A DNA stretch of 64,000 nt, taken from an uncultured Sphaerochaeta sp. Lineage in GTDB: Bacteria > Spirochaetota > Spirochaetia > Sphaerochaetales > Sphaerochaetaceae. The position numbers were made by a program, and so were the translations under genes. Shown in pieces: positions 7,855 to 16,928 of the stretch. How positions within the stretch are numbered: the stretch's first letter is position 1; the number at the start of each line of letters is the position of its first letter. A model generated the notes under the pieces. It had not been told where the DNA came from and made no database searches. It saw nothing but the letters and a program-made list of their open reading frames with translations. The stretch covers positions 2,689,757 to 2,753,756 of the forward strand of contig NZ_OY763408.1 of assembly GCF_963667405.1 (NCBI RefSeq), given 5' to 3'.

Positions 7855-8814
7855 CTAGCGAAAATTCACCGGCCACGAGGGCTTCTTGCCACTGAGCACC
7901 TCGTCGATACCGATGGCAGCATGCAAGCTCATCCTTTCGATTGAATCCTTGGTCTGACCGGCACTGTGCGGCCCGACAATGACATTCTCAAGGGTCAGGA
8001 GCGGATTTGCAAGGTCAATCGGTTCCTGTTCAAAGCAATTGAGGCCTGCTCCGGCAAGCTTGCCAGCCTTCAGCGCATCGTACAGGTCCTGTTCCTCAAT
8101 GATGCCCCCGCGGGCACAGTTGATGATGAAACCGGTTTCTTTCATCAGGGAAAGCAAGCGCTTGTCCACCCAGTGACGTGTCTCGCTGGTCAAGGGAACA
8201 TGCAGGCTGACAACGTCGGCCTGGCTGAACACCTCTTCCACCGTATCCTTCATCGTGATGAACGCATGCTGCGAACCTGGTTTTGCATAGGCGTCATATG
8301 CAATAACCTCCATGCCGAATGCATGGGCATACTCGGCAACCCGACTGCCGATATTCCCGATACCCACCAAACCCAGCACCCGCTGGTTGATCTCCATCGC
8401 CTTGGTGGTGTCACGCACCTTGGTCCAGTTGCCCTTGCGCGTCTCACTGTCGAGACGGGCAAGATCGGTGGCAAGGGCAAGGATCAGGGTCATGGTATAC
8501 TCGGCAACTGAAATCATGTTGGAGAGCGGGCCATTGGTGACCTGGATACCCAGCTCAGTGGCCTTCTTCACATCCAGCTTGTCCACACCCACCCCGTAAT
8601 TGCCGATTACCTTGAGGTTCTTGGCTGCTTCGAGTACGTAGGCAGGACAGCCGACACTGCTGCGGGTCATCATTGCACTCGCATCGGCGATGTTCTTTGC
8701 CCAATCCTCGAAATTCTTGGAGGGAGCATAGACCACCTCGTAGCCCTTCTCCTTGAGGTAGTTGATTCCAGAGTCTGACACTTCCTGTCCAATGAATACT
8801 TTCAAACGTTCCAT
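7855..8814 (-). CDS. D-2-hydroxyacid dehydrogenase, NAD-dependent
   Basis: A 319-residue enzyme of the phosphoglycerate dehydrogenase-like family. The Rossmann motif LGLVGIGNIGSRVAEYA is near residue 150, the catalytic Arg in INCARGG, the Glu in CFEQEPID and the His in VGPHSAGQT. It should interconvert a 2-hydroxyacid and its 2-keto acid. The same family includes (S)-sulfolactate dehydrogenase SlcC as well as hydroxypyruvate reductases. It is the last metabolic gene of the TctABC operon, 10 bases after the alcohol dehydrogenase gene. The substrate is not decidable from sequence. Confidence 0.85.
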   Translation of the reverse strand: MERLKVFIGQEVSDSGINYLKEKGYEVVYAPSKNFEDWAKNIADASAMMTRSSVGCPAYVLEAAKNLKVIGNYGVGVDKLDVKKATELGIQVTNGPLSNMISVAEYTMTLILALATDLARLDSETRKGNWTKVRDTTKAMEINQRVLGLVGIGNIGSRVAEYAHAFGMEVIAYDAYAKPGSQHAFITMKDTVEEVFSQADVVSLHVPLTSETRHWVDKRLLSLMKETGFIINCARGGIIEEQDLYDALKAGKLAGAGLNCFEQEPIDLANPLLTLENVIVGPHSAGQTKDSIERMSLHAAIGIDEVLSGKKPSWPVNFR

Positions 8815-8824
8815 AGCTGTTTCC

Positions 8825-10105
8825 TTACATCTCTTTGATCAGGGAGAGATCGCCAGTCTGTGCACTGCGCAGGATCTTCTCCATGTACACATCAACATCC
8901 TTGCTCTCCATCGGGACGGGCATGTTCTTCAGCTTCATCGAAAGCTGAGGATCCTTTGCTGCAGCCAAAGCCCGCTGGATGTGAGCTTCCCCGAATCCCT
9001 TCAGTTCCCCAAGGGTGGTTGGGGCGTTGATGCTCTTGCCGTAGGCGATCATCGCCTTGGCCACAGCCTCACCAAGTGCCCTACCCTCAAGATCCTCTAT
9101 CTGCTCATCAGTGTACCCATAGGTCCTGAACACCTTCCCCACCACCTTCAGCTGGGCCTCAATGGCCTTGGAGAAGAAGACCGCATAGTACGGGTTCATG
9201 ATACCACAGGCAGTCCCATGACCGGTGACATCGACAAGGGAGAAACTGGTCAGGTGGGCACCACTGGTGCCTCCGATCATGATGGCGTAGCCGCCAAGGT
9301 CGGTGGCAAGACCGATGGCCTCACGTGCCTTGCTGTTCGTCGGATCGGAGACGAGCACCTTGGCATACTCAGCACACAGGCTGATCGCACACTCGGCAAG
9401 CTCCTGTGCCTTTGCATAGGTCTCACCCTTCGCCCCGCAGAACACCTCAAAGGTATGGGCGATGGCATCGAGAGCACCATCAATGGTCACCGAAAGGGGC
9501 ATTGAGGCAGTCACCGAATAATCGAATAAGCTTGAAGTGGGAACGACAGCCATATCAACGATGAGCTTCTTCTGTCCGATCACCGGATCGGTGATGTTGC
9601 TGTACTTGGTCAGATGGGCCCCGCTGGAAGCGGAGGTCTGCACCGCTACCAAGGGAATCATGGAGAGCCCGGTCTGCTTGAGCGCCTCGCTTACGACACC
9701 GGTGCCGAAGTAGTGATCCACCTCAGGAGTTACCTGCTCACCCAACACAGCAAGAGCAATGGCACACTTGCAGGCGTCGATGGTGGAACCACCACCGACT
9801 GCAACCACGCAATCGGGTTTGGTGTGGAGGATGTATGTCTCAAGACGATAGACATCCTCCCTGGGGGCGTTGGGCTTGGCATCGGGGGCAACCACCGAAC
9901 CGGCAAGTGTACAGCCAGCTTTCCCAAGGGAAGCGACTACTGCTTCGGTCACGGGCTTGAGATAGGTCATGTTGCCCACCACCAAGACACGTTTGCCATA
10001 CTGCCCAGCCAAGGCCCCAACCTGATCCAAAACACCAAGGCCATGAACATACGAACTTCCCTTCCAATCCTGTAGCAGTGCATACGCACGCTGAATCTGA
10101 TCCAT
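8825..10105 (-). CDS. Iron-containing alcohol dehydrogenase
   Basis: A 426-residue group III alcohol dehydrogenase. It has the nucleotide motif VAVGGGSTIDACK near residue 100 and metal-ligand segments with DGALDAIAHTFE and TGHGTACGIMNP. It should reduce an aldehyde or oxidise an alcohol with NAD(P)H. In this operon it could remove the aldehyde released by the DapA-like aldolases. Two ATG codons occur in the frame; ATG 10105 is preferred because AGGAG lies 7 bases before it and only one base before the alternative at 10111. Confidence 0.88.
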   Translation of the reverse strand: MDQIQRAYALLQDWKGSSYVHGLGVLDQVGALAGQYGKRVLVVGNMTYLKPVTEAVVASLGKAGCTLAGSVVAPDAKPNAPREDVYRLETYILHTKPDCVVAVGGGSTIDACKCAIALAVLGEQVTPEVDHYFGTGVVSEALKQTGLSMIPLVAVQTSASSGAHLTKYSNITDPVIGQKKLIVDMAVVPTSSLFDYSVTASMPLSVTIDGALDAIAHTFEVFCGAKGETYAKAQELAECAISLCAEYAKVLVSDPTNSKAREAIGLATDLGGYAIMIGGTSGAHLTSFSLVDVTGHGTACGIMNPYYAVFFSKAIEAQLKVVGKVFRTYGYTDEQIEDLEGRALGEAVAKAMIAYGKSINAPTTLGELKGFGEAHIQRALAAAKDPQLSMKLKNMPVPMESKDVDVYMEKILRSAQTGDLSLIKEM

Positions 10106-10120
10106 TCTCATTCTCCTCTC

Positions 10121-11038
10121 TCAGAGCCTCACCCGCAGGTAGGGCTCTATCTGCTCCATAAGGAAATCGAGATCCTTATGAGCCATTTCATCCATCATCG
10201 GCCAATTGAGCGGCCTGCAGCAGGTACTGGTGAACACCCCTCTTCGCTTGAGAATCTCCTTGTAGGAGGGAATCTTGTTGTTTCCGAAGAACAGCAGGAG
10301 CGGAAGTACCTTGGTAAAAAGAGTGAAGGCATCTTGCTGCTTTCCTTCCTCCACCAAGTTCCAGATGTCAACCATGACATCAGCAAGCTGGGAGGGAGGC
10401 ATCGTCCCGACCGAACCCCGGCGGATCTCCTCAAAGAGAAAGCGGCAGCCTTGCCCTCCAAAAACCCCGAGCAACTTCTCAGGGCAGCTCTTTTGATACG
10501 CAGTCATCTGGGCCATCACCTTCAGAAACTCAGCACCCTCTTCCTTCACATAGCACTGATTCCTGCTCTGCTCGATGATCCTGGTCATGACCTCGGCTGT
10601 CATGGACTTCCCGCCGAAGGCAGGACCGAGGTTCTGGATGAACAAGGGGACATCGATGACTTCATCAATGCGCTTGAAATAGTCCACCACCTCACCCATG
10701 GAAAGGGCCGTGGGGTTTGCCGTATTGATGGCATCGGCACCGTGGGCGCAGGCAAACTCGGCAAGGGAGCGTGCACTCTGGATTCGTTCGGAAGAGACTC
10801 CGATCACCACCGGCACACGCTTGTCCACCAGCTCCAGACTTAGGCGAACCAACTCGTTGCGCTCAACCTCAGTAAGGCTTCCCGTCTCACTTGCGTACAC
10901 CGGCAGCACCATGCCATGCACCTTGCAGTCCAGCAAGAACTGCACGCAGCGCAGGGTCTGCTCGTAATCAAGTGCATCGTTCTCCTTGAACGCAACCTGG
11001 GGAATGGCGAATACCCCCCGAAACAATTTCGTATCCAT
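10121..11038 (-). CDS. DapA-like (dihydrodipicolinate synthase family) protein
   Basis: A 305-residue TIM-barrel protein of the DapA/NanA lyase family. The Schiff-base lysine is in CYVKEEG near residue 165. The segment that normally carries the catalytic tyrosine (YNxP) reads LFIQNLGP here, so Tyr appears to be replaced by Gln. The usual GSNGE loop is also altered (VYASETGSL). These changes suggest a reaction different from the neighbouring DapA-like enzyme, which keeps both. It probably splits or dehydrates a 2-keto acid; the substrate is unknown. Confidence 0.8.
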   Translation of the reverse strand: MDTKLFRGVFAIPQVAFKENDALDYEQTLRCVQFLLDCKVHGMVLPVYASETGSLTEVERNELVRLSLELVDKRVPVVIGVSSERIQSARSLAEFACAHGADAINTANPTALSMGEVVDYFKRIDEVIDVPLFIQNLGPAFGGKSMTAEVMTRIIEQSRNQCYVKEEGAEFLKVMAQMTAYQKSCPEKLLGVFGGQGCRFLFEEIRRGSVGTMPPSQLADVMVDIWNLVEEGKQQDAFTLFTKVLPLLLFFGNNKIPSYKEILKRRGVFTSTCCRPLNWPMMDEMAHKDLDFLMEQIEPYLRVRL

Positions 11039-11099
11039 ACAAGCCTCACCAATGCTCTTGTACTACAGGGCCGGCAGTTCTGCCGGCCCTCCTCTCTGC

Positions 11100-12002
11100 T
11101 CAGTCGTAGGGATTGGCCGCAAGCTGGGCCTTCATACCTGCAAGCAATTCCGGCTTGGAAGTTGAGAAGTTGGGAAGGTACGGATCGCCTGCGTTTCTGC
11201 CGGCCAGATTTGCCATATCCTTGGTTCCCACCGGGAAGCTTGCCTTGTCCATGCCGAGCCTGATCGGGTTGAGCAGGAACTGGTCTTGGAGAGCCCCTCC
11301 AAGGTCACCCTTCTGCACCTTCTCGTAGATGTTGGTCACCAACTTGGGAACAAAGTTTGCAGTGGTACAGACAGCACCGACCGCCCCATGCAGCAGTGCT
11401 CCATACACCAGCGTATCCTTTCCGCCGAGCACCTTGAAGTTGACATCACGGTTACGTCTGATGAACTCCGCAGTCTGGGTCATATCACCGCTGGAATCCT
11501 TCATACCGACAATGTTCTCCACTTCATGGCAAAGCTTGTAGATCAGGTCCTGGCTCAACCCATAGTGGGTGCGACCGGGGTTGTTGTAGAGGAGCACAGG
11601 AAGGTCGGGAACCGACTTGGCCACCGCTACAAGATGGGTATACAGCTCAGTCTCATTGGGACTGATGAACATCGGCGGCAGCAGGCTGACAGCCTGGGCT
11701 CCAGCCTCAAGGCCCATCTGGGCCAAGCGAATGCACTTTTTCGTGCTGATGGCACCGACGCCCAGGTACACCGGGACACGGCCCTTTGCCTGGTCGAGAA
11801 TGATCTTCAGACCACGTTCGTACTCATCGTCCTCAACCATGTAGAACTCACCATTGCTCCCAAAGGCCAGGATGCCGTGCACGCCGCCCTCAATGACGAA
11901 GTCGACCTGTGCGCGAAGCTTTGCCTCGTCGATCAGCTCGTTCTTGTCGATCGGGGTCAAAATGGGTGGGACTATGCCCTTGATAAAAGAAAGATCATTC
12001 AT
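11100..12002 (-). CDS. DapA-like 2-keto-3-deoxy acid aldolase/dehydratase
   Basis: The 300-residue protein has the full DapA-family active site: GSNGEFYM near residue 45, YNNPGRT near 135 (catalytic Tyr) and GMKDSSGD near 163 (Schiff-base Lys). It is a close paralogue of the enzyme at 53615-54520 in the glucarate operon; opening, GSNGEFYM, YNNPGR and GMKDSSGD segments match. A 2-keto-3-deoxy-sugar-acid aldolase role is inferred. Start at ATG 12002, 7 bases behind GGAGG; an upstream in-frame codon at 12101 would reach into the intergenic region. Confidence 0.85.
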   Translation of the reverse strand: MNDLSFIKGIVPPILTPIDKNELIDEAKLRAQVDFVIEGGVHGILAFGSNGEFYMVEDDEYERGLKIILDQAKGRVPVYLGVGAISTKKCIRLAQMGLEAGAQAVSLLPPMFISPNETELYTHLVAVAKSVPDLPVLLYNNPGRTHYGLSQDLIYKLCHEVENIVGMKDSSGDMTQTAEFIRRNRDVNFKVLGGKDTLVYGALLHGAVGAVCTTANFVPKLVTNIYEKVQKGDLGGALQDQFLLNPIRLGMDKASFPVGTKDMANLAGRNAGDPYLPNFSTSKPELLAGMKAQLAANPYD

Positions 12003-12072
12003 GCATACACCTCCGTTGAATGTAACACGTATCATGCAATGCCTTGTGGCAACATTTGCACTTTTCAAAGTT

Positions 12073-12897
12073 CTACAGGAGCACAGTGTCCCCTGTACCA
12101 ATGCTATGGAACCTACATTGGGAAGTGGTATTCCCCAATTCGGTTATCTTGCTTCCGCTGCAGTGGCAGAGATAGAGATCCTTCACTCCCAACCGCTCCA
12201 GCTCAATGATGCTCACTTCAAGGCGCATCTGCTCCACTTTGGATAGATGGGCTCCTCCGCATACCTTGGTCACCGGCTTTCCGAACCGCTCACCGACGGT
12301 CCTGACCATGGAGAGGATACCCGGGTGGGAGCAACCAACCAGCAAGCTCACCTCATCCTTATGCTCCACCACCAGGGCAACCTCATCCGAAAAATCATCT
12401 GCCTGCACTGCTCCCACCGTGCCTTTTACGAAGCGCGAAGGAGGAGTCTCGAACGGATAGCGGGTCATAAAGTCCGAAACCAATGAAAGGGACGGGGAGA
12501 GGGAGACTCTTTGGTCTACCTCCGTCGCTTTCACCTGCTTCTGGTGCAGAAGCTTTTCATCAAACGAACTGCCAAGGTAGGAGTAGATCCCATCCTCAAG
12601 CGAGTATCGCTCGGTAAAAAACTCCTTGCCCAGATACACGCACGGTATCTGCTGCGCATCCAGGAGAGCGGGAAACCCATTTGCATGGTCGAAGTGGCCA
12701 TGGCTGAGCACCACAGCCGACAACGAGGCAAGCTCTTTGTTCAGCTTTCGTGCGTTCTCGAGAAACGTGCCATCGGGACCACAATCAAACAACACCGACA
12801 GCTTTCCTTCTTCCACGAGGGCAGAAAAGCCGAAAGTACTCTTCAGCGAAGCATTGTAGGACTGGGTGTTCTCCACCAGCAGGGTGCAGGTCGTCAT
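12073..12897 (-). CDS. Metallo-beta-lactamase fold hydrolase
   Basis: A 274-residue MBL-fold protein with the metal motif LSHGHFDH near residue 65, a second metal histidine in VGCSHPGI near 190 and a late LCHCSG. It resembles the MBL group annotated as dihydropterin-ribofuranosyl aminobenzene phosphate synthase, which is a broad class of small-molecule hydrolases. In a sugar-acid operon a lactonase role is possible but unproven. ATG 12897 is chosen over GTG 12903 for spacing from AGGA. The gene overlaps nothing and ends 71 bases before the DapA-like gene. Confidence 0.8.
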   Translation of the reverse strand: MTTCTLLVENTQSYNASLKSTFGFSALVEEGKLSVLFDCGPDGTFLENARKLNKELASLSAVVLSHGHFDHANGFPALLDAQQIPCVYLGKEFFTERYSLEDGIYSYLGSSFDEKLLHQKQVKATEVDQRVSLSPSLSLVSDFMTRYPFETPPSRFVKGTVGAVQADDFSDEVALVVEHKDEVSLLVGCSHPGILSMVRTVGERFGKPVTKVCGGAHLSKVEQMRLEVSIIELERLGVKDLYLCHCSGSKITELGNTTSQCRFHSIGTGDTVLL

Positions 12898-12906
12898 CTT
12901 CACTTC

Positions 12907-14067
12907 CTATACATAGTTGCAGAGTCTGGGAATACCGATCTCGTTGTTCCCAAAGATCTCTGCCTTGGTTTTCTTGCCATTTACCACATCGCACATCAGG
13001 TCGAACAATTTCTGTCCCTGCTCTGCAATCGTCTCATTTCCGGTCACCCCTCCACTTGCCTCGTAGTCGATGTTCACTCCCATCTTGGCGAAGGTGGTCG
13101 GATTGCCCGTAATCTTGATAACCGGGGCGATCGGGTTGCCGATCGGAGTCCCGCGCCCTGAGGAGAAGATGACTACCTGAGCTCCTCCTGCTACCATGCC
13201 GCATACCGACGCGGCATCGGCTCCAGGGGTGTCCATGATGACCAGGCCTTTTTGTGCAACTTGCTGGGCATAGGCATAGACTTCCTGGATAGGGGTGCTT
13301 CCACCTTTGTGGATGCACCCAAGGGACTTCTCTGCCAAGGTGGTGATACCACCCTCCTTGTTTCCGGGTGCTGGGTTTGCCCCTCGGACATTGGTGTTGG
13401 CGTTGATGAGGTGCTGCTCATAGTCGGATACGATTTTGAGCACCTTGCGAGCAACCTCTTCATCCTTTGCACGGGAGGCAAGGATGTGCTCGGCTCCCAT
13501 GAACTCGGTGGTCTCGCTGAGGATGGCGGTCCCTCCTTCGGCAACCACGCGGTCACTGACCTTGCCGATGATGGGGTTTGCCGAAATGCCTGAAGTGGCA
13601 TCGCTGCCGCCGCACTCGGTGCCCATGATCAGGTGGGAGAAGTCACACGCAACAGGTTTGAGCATGCTCGCTTCCTCCACCAAGGCTTGGGCACATCGCA
13701 TCCCTTCCTGGATGGTTCCCGGTGTCCCACCGGTATCCTGGATATTCATCATGAACAGGGGCTTATTGGTGCGCTCTTTGATGAGCGCAGCAATCTTTGC
13801 AATGCCACACACCTCGCAACCGTTCCCTATCAGAACGGTTCCATACACATTGGGGTTGGCAGCAAAGCCAACCAGGACATCGATGGTGTACTGAACATCG
13901 TCAAGAGCTTGTGAACAGCCAAGCTGGTTGTGAAAGGAGACAGCTCCCTCCACGCATGAGGCGATTCTCTCTGCCGTGACCGAGGCGCAGTAGCAGGTCG
14001 GCATGACCAGAACGTGGTTTCGCACTCCCACCTTTCCATCCGGTCGCATGTATCCCAAGAACTTCAT
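12907..14067 (-). CDS. UxaA/GarD/SuyB-type lyase, large subunit
   Basis: The 386-residue protein corresponds to the large C-terminal domain of altronate/galactarate dehydratases. Family segments include GYMRPDGKVGVRNHVLV at the start, IGNGCEVCG, LIMGTECGGSDATSG and a late SSGRGTPIGNP. Single-chain enzymes carry an N-terminal SAF domain, supplied here by the small gene just upstream. The same two-subunit layout is used by sulfolactate sulfo-lyase (SuyAB) and by split altronate or galactarate dehydratases. Cysteines in CEVCG and ECGG may bind the iron centre. The exact substrate is open. Confidence 0.87.
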   Translation of the reverse strand: MKFLGYMRPDGKVGVRNHVLVMPTCYCASVTAERIASCVEGAVSFHNQLGCSQALDDVQYTIDVLVGFAANPNVYGTVLIGNGCEVCGIAKIAALIKERTNKPLFMMNIQDTGGTPGTIQEGMRCAQALVEEASMLKPVACDFSHLIMGTECGGSDATSGISANPIIGKVSDRVVAEGGTAILSETTEFMGAEHILASRAKDEEVARKVLKIVSDYEQHLINANTNVRGANPAPGNKEGGITTLAEKSLGCIHKGGSTPIQEVYAYAQQVAQKGLVIMDTPGADAASVCGMVAGGAQVVIFSSGRGTPIGNPIAPVIKITGNPTTFAKMGVNIDYEASGGVTGNETIAEQGQKLFDLMCDVVNGKKTKAEIFGNNEIGIPRLCNYV

Positions 14068-14076
14068 CTGCTCCCC

Positions 14077-14343
14077 CTAGTCAAGATTGTGCTCATGCAC
14101 ATGGCATCCGATGGGTATGTCAGCTTGTGCTGTCCCTATCATCTGTCCGTATTTGACCACCTGTTCCCCCATCCCGATTGCTCGTATTGCAATCTTGTGG
14201 AAGGGAGGGATGGCCTGGGTGGCTGCCACTGAGCCATGCTTGCCCTCACTGCTCACATACGCCACCACGTCAGCGGCGGCGACTGCCTCCAGGACAACCA
14301 CCACCGAATCATTGTCATCAATCAGCAAGCCTCGTCTTTCCAC
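14077..14343 (-). CDS. UxaA/SuyA-type lyase, small SAF-domain subunit
   Basis: An 88-residue SAF-domain protein with the pattern IPPFHKIAIR, then GEQVVKYGQMIG and a closing GCHVHEHNLD. These match the N-terminal domain of altronate and galactarate dehydratases and the SuyA subunit of sulfolactate sulfo-lyase. It lies 9 bases upstream of the large-subunit gene and 3 bases after the Ldh-family gene, so the two lyase parts are very probably made together. Confidence 0.85.
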   Translation of the reverse strand: MERRGLLIDDNDSVVVVLEAVAAADVVAYVSSEGKHGSVAATQAIPPFHKIAIRAIGMGEQVVKYGQMIGTAQADIPIGCHVHEHNLD

Positions 14344-14346
14344 GCC

Positions 14347-15411
14347 TCACTCCTTGAAAAAGGGGCTTTCGATGCCCAACTGTGCGGCGAGTTCGTGGAA
14401 TTCCTTGGCGATGACCGGAGGAATCTCAATGCCTTCTTTCAGACATTTCTGAGCCTGCTTCGCTTCGATTTCACCGGGGAGCATGACCTCCTCGGTTCCT
14501 TCCGCGGGCGGACACTGTTTGAACTCACCATAGATGGAGTCGATGCCGTTCACGAACTGCTCAAAAGGGATGAACCGGGTGATGTCGATCACTCCCATGC
14601 AGAAGCCGACGTTCTGATAGGCGGTGTTGCTGTCCTCAAGCCCGGAGGAGTGGAACGAACCCAGCTGGCGGCTGTTCTTGCCCTGGGCAAGCACTCCGCA
14701 CAGCATGTCGATGATGATGCTCAACCCAGACCCCTTGTAGAGACCAAAGGGAACCAAGGCACCGTCAAAGACATCCTTGGGATTGTTCGAAGGCTTGCCT
14801 TCCTTGTCTACGATCCAGCCGTCTGGAAGCGGTTTGCTGACCTTCTCGTAGTAGAGCACCTTGCCGCGACTGACAACACTGGTGGCCATGTCCAGCATGA
14901 CATTGGGATACTGCTTGGTCGGAAGACCGATGGTGATGGGATTGGTTCCCAGCATCGGCTTCACTCCACCGAAGGGCACCACGCAGGCATCGGTATTGCA
15001 GATGGAGAAGCCGATCATCCCCTTCTCGGAGGCCCTGAACACGTGATAGCTGCCCGTCCCGAAGTGGGAGCTGTTGTGGATGGTGGCAAAACAGATGCCG
15101 CTCTGTTTCGCTTTCTCAACACACAGGTCCATCACCTTGTTTCCGACCACCATTCCAGGGGCATTGTTCCCATCGATGGCAAGGGTCGCCGGACCTTCAC
15201 TCTCGATGGTGAGCTCAGTCTTGGCGTTGAGCTGTCCCCTGAGGAGCCGCTCATAGTACATTCTTGCCCGTGCAAGACCATGGGAGGAGACTCCCCTGCT
15301 CTCTGCATGGACTATGGCCCCTGCCATGGTTGCGGCATCAACATCCGAGAGACCGCTTTTTATATAAAACTGGGTGAAGAACGTCAGCAGTTCATCGACA
15401 GAACACTTCAT
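14347..15411 (-). CDS. Ldh family (malate/L-lactate-type) oxidoreductase
   Basis: The 354-residue protein belongs to the Ldh_2 family (AllD, YlbC, ComC). Characteristic segments are ESRGVSSHGLARARMYY near residue 40, ATIHNSSHFGTGSYH near 115, GTNPITIGLP and MLDMATS. These enzymes reduce 2-keto acids with NAD(P)H outside the Rossmann class; ComC is the sulfolactate member. Start at ATG 15411 behind AGGAG; an extension to 15462 would overlap tctA. It follows tctA by 10 bases. Together with the D-2-hydroxyacid dehydrogenase it could invert a hydroxyacid stereocentre. Confidence 0.87.
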   Translation of the reverse strand: MKCSVDELLTFFTQFYIKSGLSDVDAATMAGAIVHAESRGVSSHGLARARMYYERLLRGQLNAKTELTIESEGPATLAIDGNNAPGMVVGNKVMDLCVEKAKQSGICFATIHNSSHFGTGSYHVFRASEKGMIGFSICNTDACVVPFGGVKPMLGTNPITIGLPTKQYPNVMLDMATSVVSRGKVLYYEKVSKPLPDGWIVDKEGKPSNNPKDVFDGALVPFGLYKGSGLSIIIDMLCGVLAQGKNSRQLGSFHSSGLEDSNTAYQNVGFCMGVIDITRFIPFEQFVNGIDSIYGEFKQCPPAEGTEEVMLPGEIEAKQAQKCLKEGIEIPPVIAKEFHELAAQLGIESPFFKE

Positions 15412-15421
15412 GAAACAACTC

Positions 15422-16915
15422 CTAAGCCTTGGCTTTTTTTGTCTGTGCGCTCTTGCGCACATCGTGGATGATCGAACCGAAGAATGAGATCATGGCGATG
15501 CCGAGGAACACCATGCTGATGGGTCTGGTCAAGAACGGGATGAAATCACCACCGCTGAGCTGCATGCCGCGCCTGAGGTTGGTCTCCAACGTCGGGCTGA
15601 GAATGAAGCCGAGGATAAGCGGGGGAAGCGGGAACTTCATCTTGGTGAGCCAGTAGCCGAGCAGGCCGAACGCAATCATGGCATAGGCATCGAAGAGGCG
15701 GTTGTTGCTGGCAATTGCACCGACAACACAGAGGCAGAGCACCACCGATAGCAGGATGTTCTTCGGTATCTTGAGCAGTCTGACAAACATCCGTATTCCA
15801 CCGAACTCAACGAGGAGCATCATGACGCTGGCGACAAAGAGTGCACCGAAGATTGAGTAGACCAGCGGGCCGTTGTTCTTGAAGAGCATGGGGCCGGGGA
15901 TGACACCCTGCATCATCAGCCCGCCGAGCAACATTGCGGTGACGGTATCACCGGGGATACCAAGGGTAAGCAAGGGAATGAGAGCACCGCCAATACTGGC
16001 ATTGTTGGATGTCTCCGACGCAACCACTCCATCAATGATACCGGTACCGAACTCCTCAGGATGCTTGGAGGCCTTCTTTGCAGAAGCATAGGCGATGAGG
16101 TTGGAGGTACCGCCGCCGATGCCAGGCAAGAGTCCGATGCCCAGACCGATCAGGGCTGAACGCAACGCATTGGGAAGCTGGCCGACAAACTCCTTCATGG
16201 AAAGTCCGAAGCCCTTCATCTGGAAGTCGATTGGTTTCTCCTCGATGGTTGCGGCATCGCGTGCGGCAACCAGAATCTCGGGGATGGCATAGAAGCCGAT
16301 GAGCACCGAGAGCAGCTGGAAGCCCAGGCTCAGGTTGAAGTGGCCATACGAGAAGCGCTGGAAGGAGTCGAGCGGTGCTGCACCCACCATTGCGATGGCA
16401 ATACCGACGCAGCCGCTGAGCAGACCCTTGAGCATGCTTCCCTCAGAAAGAGAGGCGATGAGGGTCAGGGAGAAGACCGTGACAGCAAAGTATTCATAGG
16501 GTGAGAACTTGAGTGCGAACTTTGCGATGGGGGGAGAGAGGAACATCAGCAGGATGACGCTGAAGACGGTTCCGAGGAAGCTGAACAGGATACCGGTACC
16601 CAGTGCCTTGCCGGCCTGGCCCCGCTCGGCCATGGGTGCACCATCGAAGAGGGTTGCCACCGATGAGGGGGTTCCGGGAATCTTGATCAGGATCGCAGAG
16701 ATCAAGCCGCCAGAGATACCTCCGATATAGAGGCCCAGAAGCAGGGCGACACCCTGGACGGTGGGCATACCGAAGGAGATGGGGAGACAGAGAGCGACCG
16801 CCATGGTTGCACTCAGACCGGGGATGGAACCGAATATGATTCCCAGAACGACGCCGCCGAGAATGGTAATCAGGACGACGGGAGAGAGTACGGAGAGTAA
16901 GCCGGTAAGCAGCAT
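15422..16915 (-). CDS. tctA: Tripartite tricarboxylate transporter, large permease TctA
   Basis: A 497-residue inner-membrane protein with many hydrophobic spans and the TctA signatures GSIPGLSATMAVALCLPI near residue 30, KIPGTPSS near 85, GLLPGIGGGTSN near 265 and LTLGIPGDTVTAML near 330. It forms the ion-driven pore of a TctABC importer for carboxylates. It lies 13 bases after tctB. It is paralogous to the TctA at 56778-58274. Confidence 0.93.
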   Translation of the reverse strand: MLLTGLLSVLSPVVLITILGGVVLGIIFGSIPGLSATMAVALCLPISFGMPTVQGVALLLGLYIGGISGGLISAILIKIPGTPSSVATLFDGAPMAERGQAGKALGTGILFSFLGTVFSVILLMFLSPPIAKFALKFSPYEYFAVTVFSLTLIASLSEGSMLKGLLSGCVGIAIAMVGAAPLDSFQRFSYGHFNLSLGFQLLSVLIGFYAIPEILVAARDAATIEEKPIDFQMKGFGLSMKEFVGQLPNALRSALIGLGIGLLPGIGGGTSNLIAYASAKKASKHPEEFGTGIIDGVVASETSNNASIGGALIPLLTLGIPGDTVTAMLLGGLMMQGVIPGPMLFKNNGPLVYSIFGALFVASVMMLLVEFGGIRMFVRLLKIPKNILLSVVLCLCVVGAIASNNRLFDAYAMIAFGLLGYWLTKMKFPLPPLILGFILSPTLETNLRRGMQLSGGDFIPFLTRPISMVFLGIAMISFFGSIIHDVRKSAQTKKAKA

Positions 16916-16928
16916 AGTGTGTTTCCTC

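Noticed and set aside
12907..14343. Firm assignment of the two-subunit lyase as sulfolactate sulfo-lyase
   Set aside because: The sequence motifs visible are shared by altronate and galactarate dehydratases, and the aldolases in the operon favour a sugar acid. Kept only as a hypothesis.
14236..15471. 411-residue open frame on the plus strand
   Set aside because: It is antisense to the Ldh-family gene and the SAF subunit gene, with no domain of its own.
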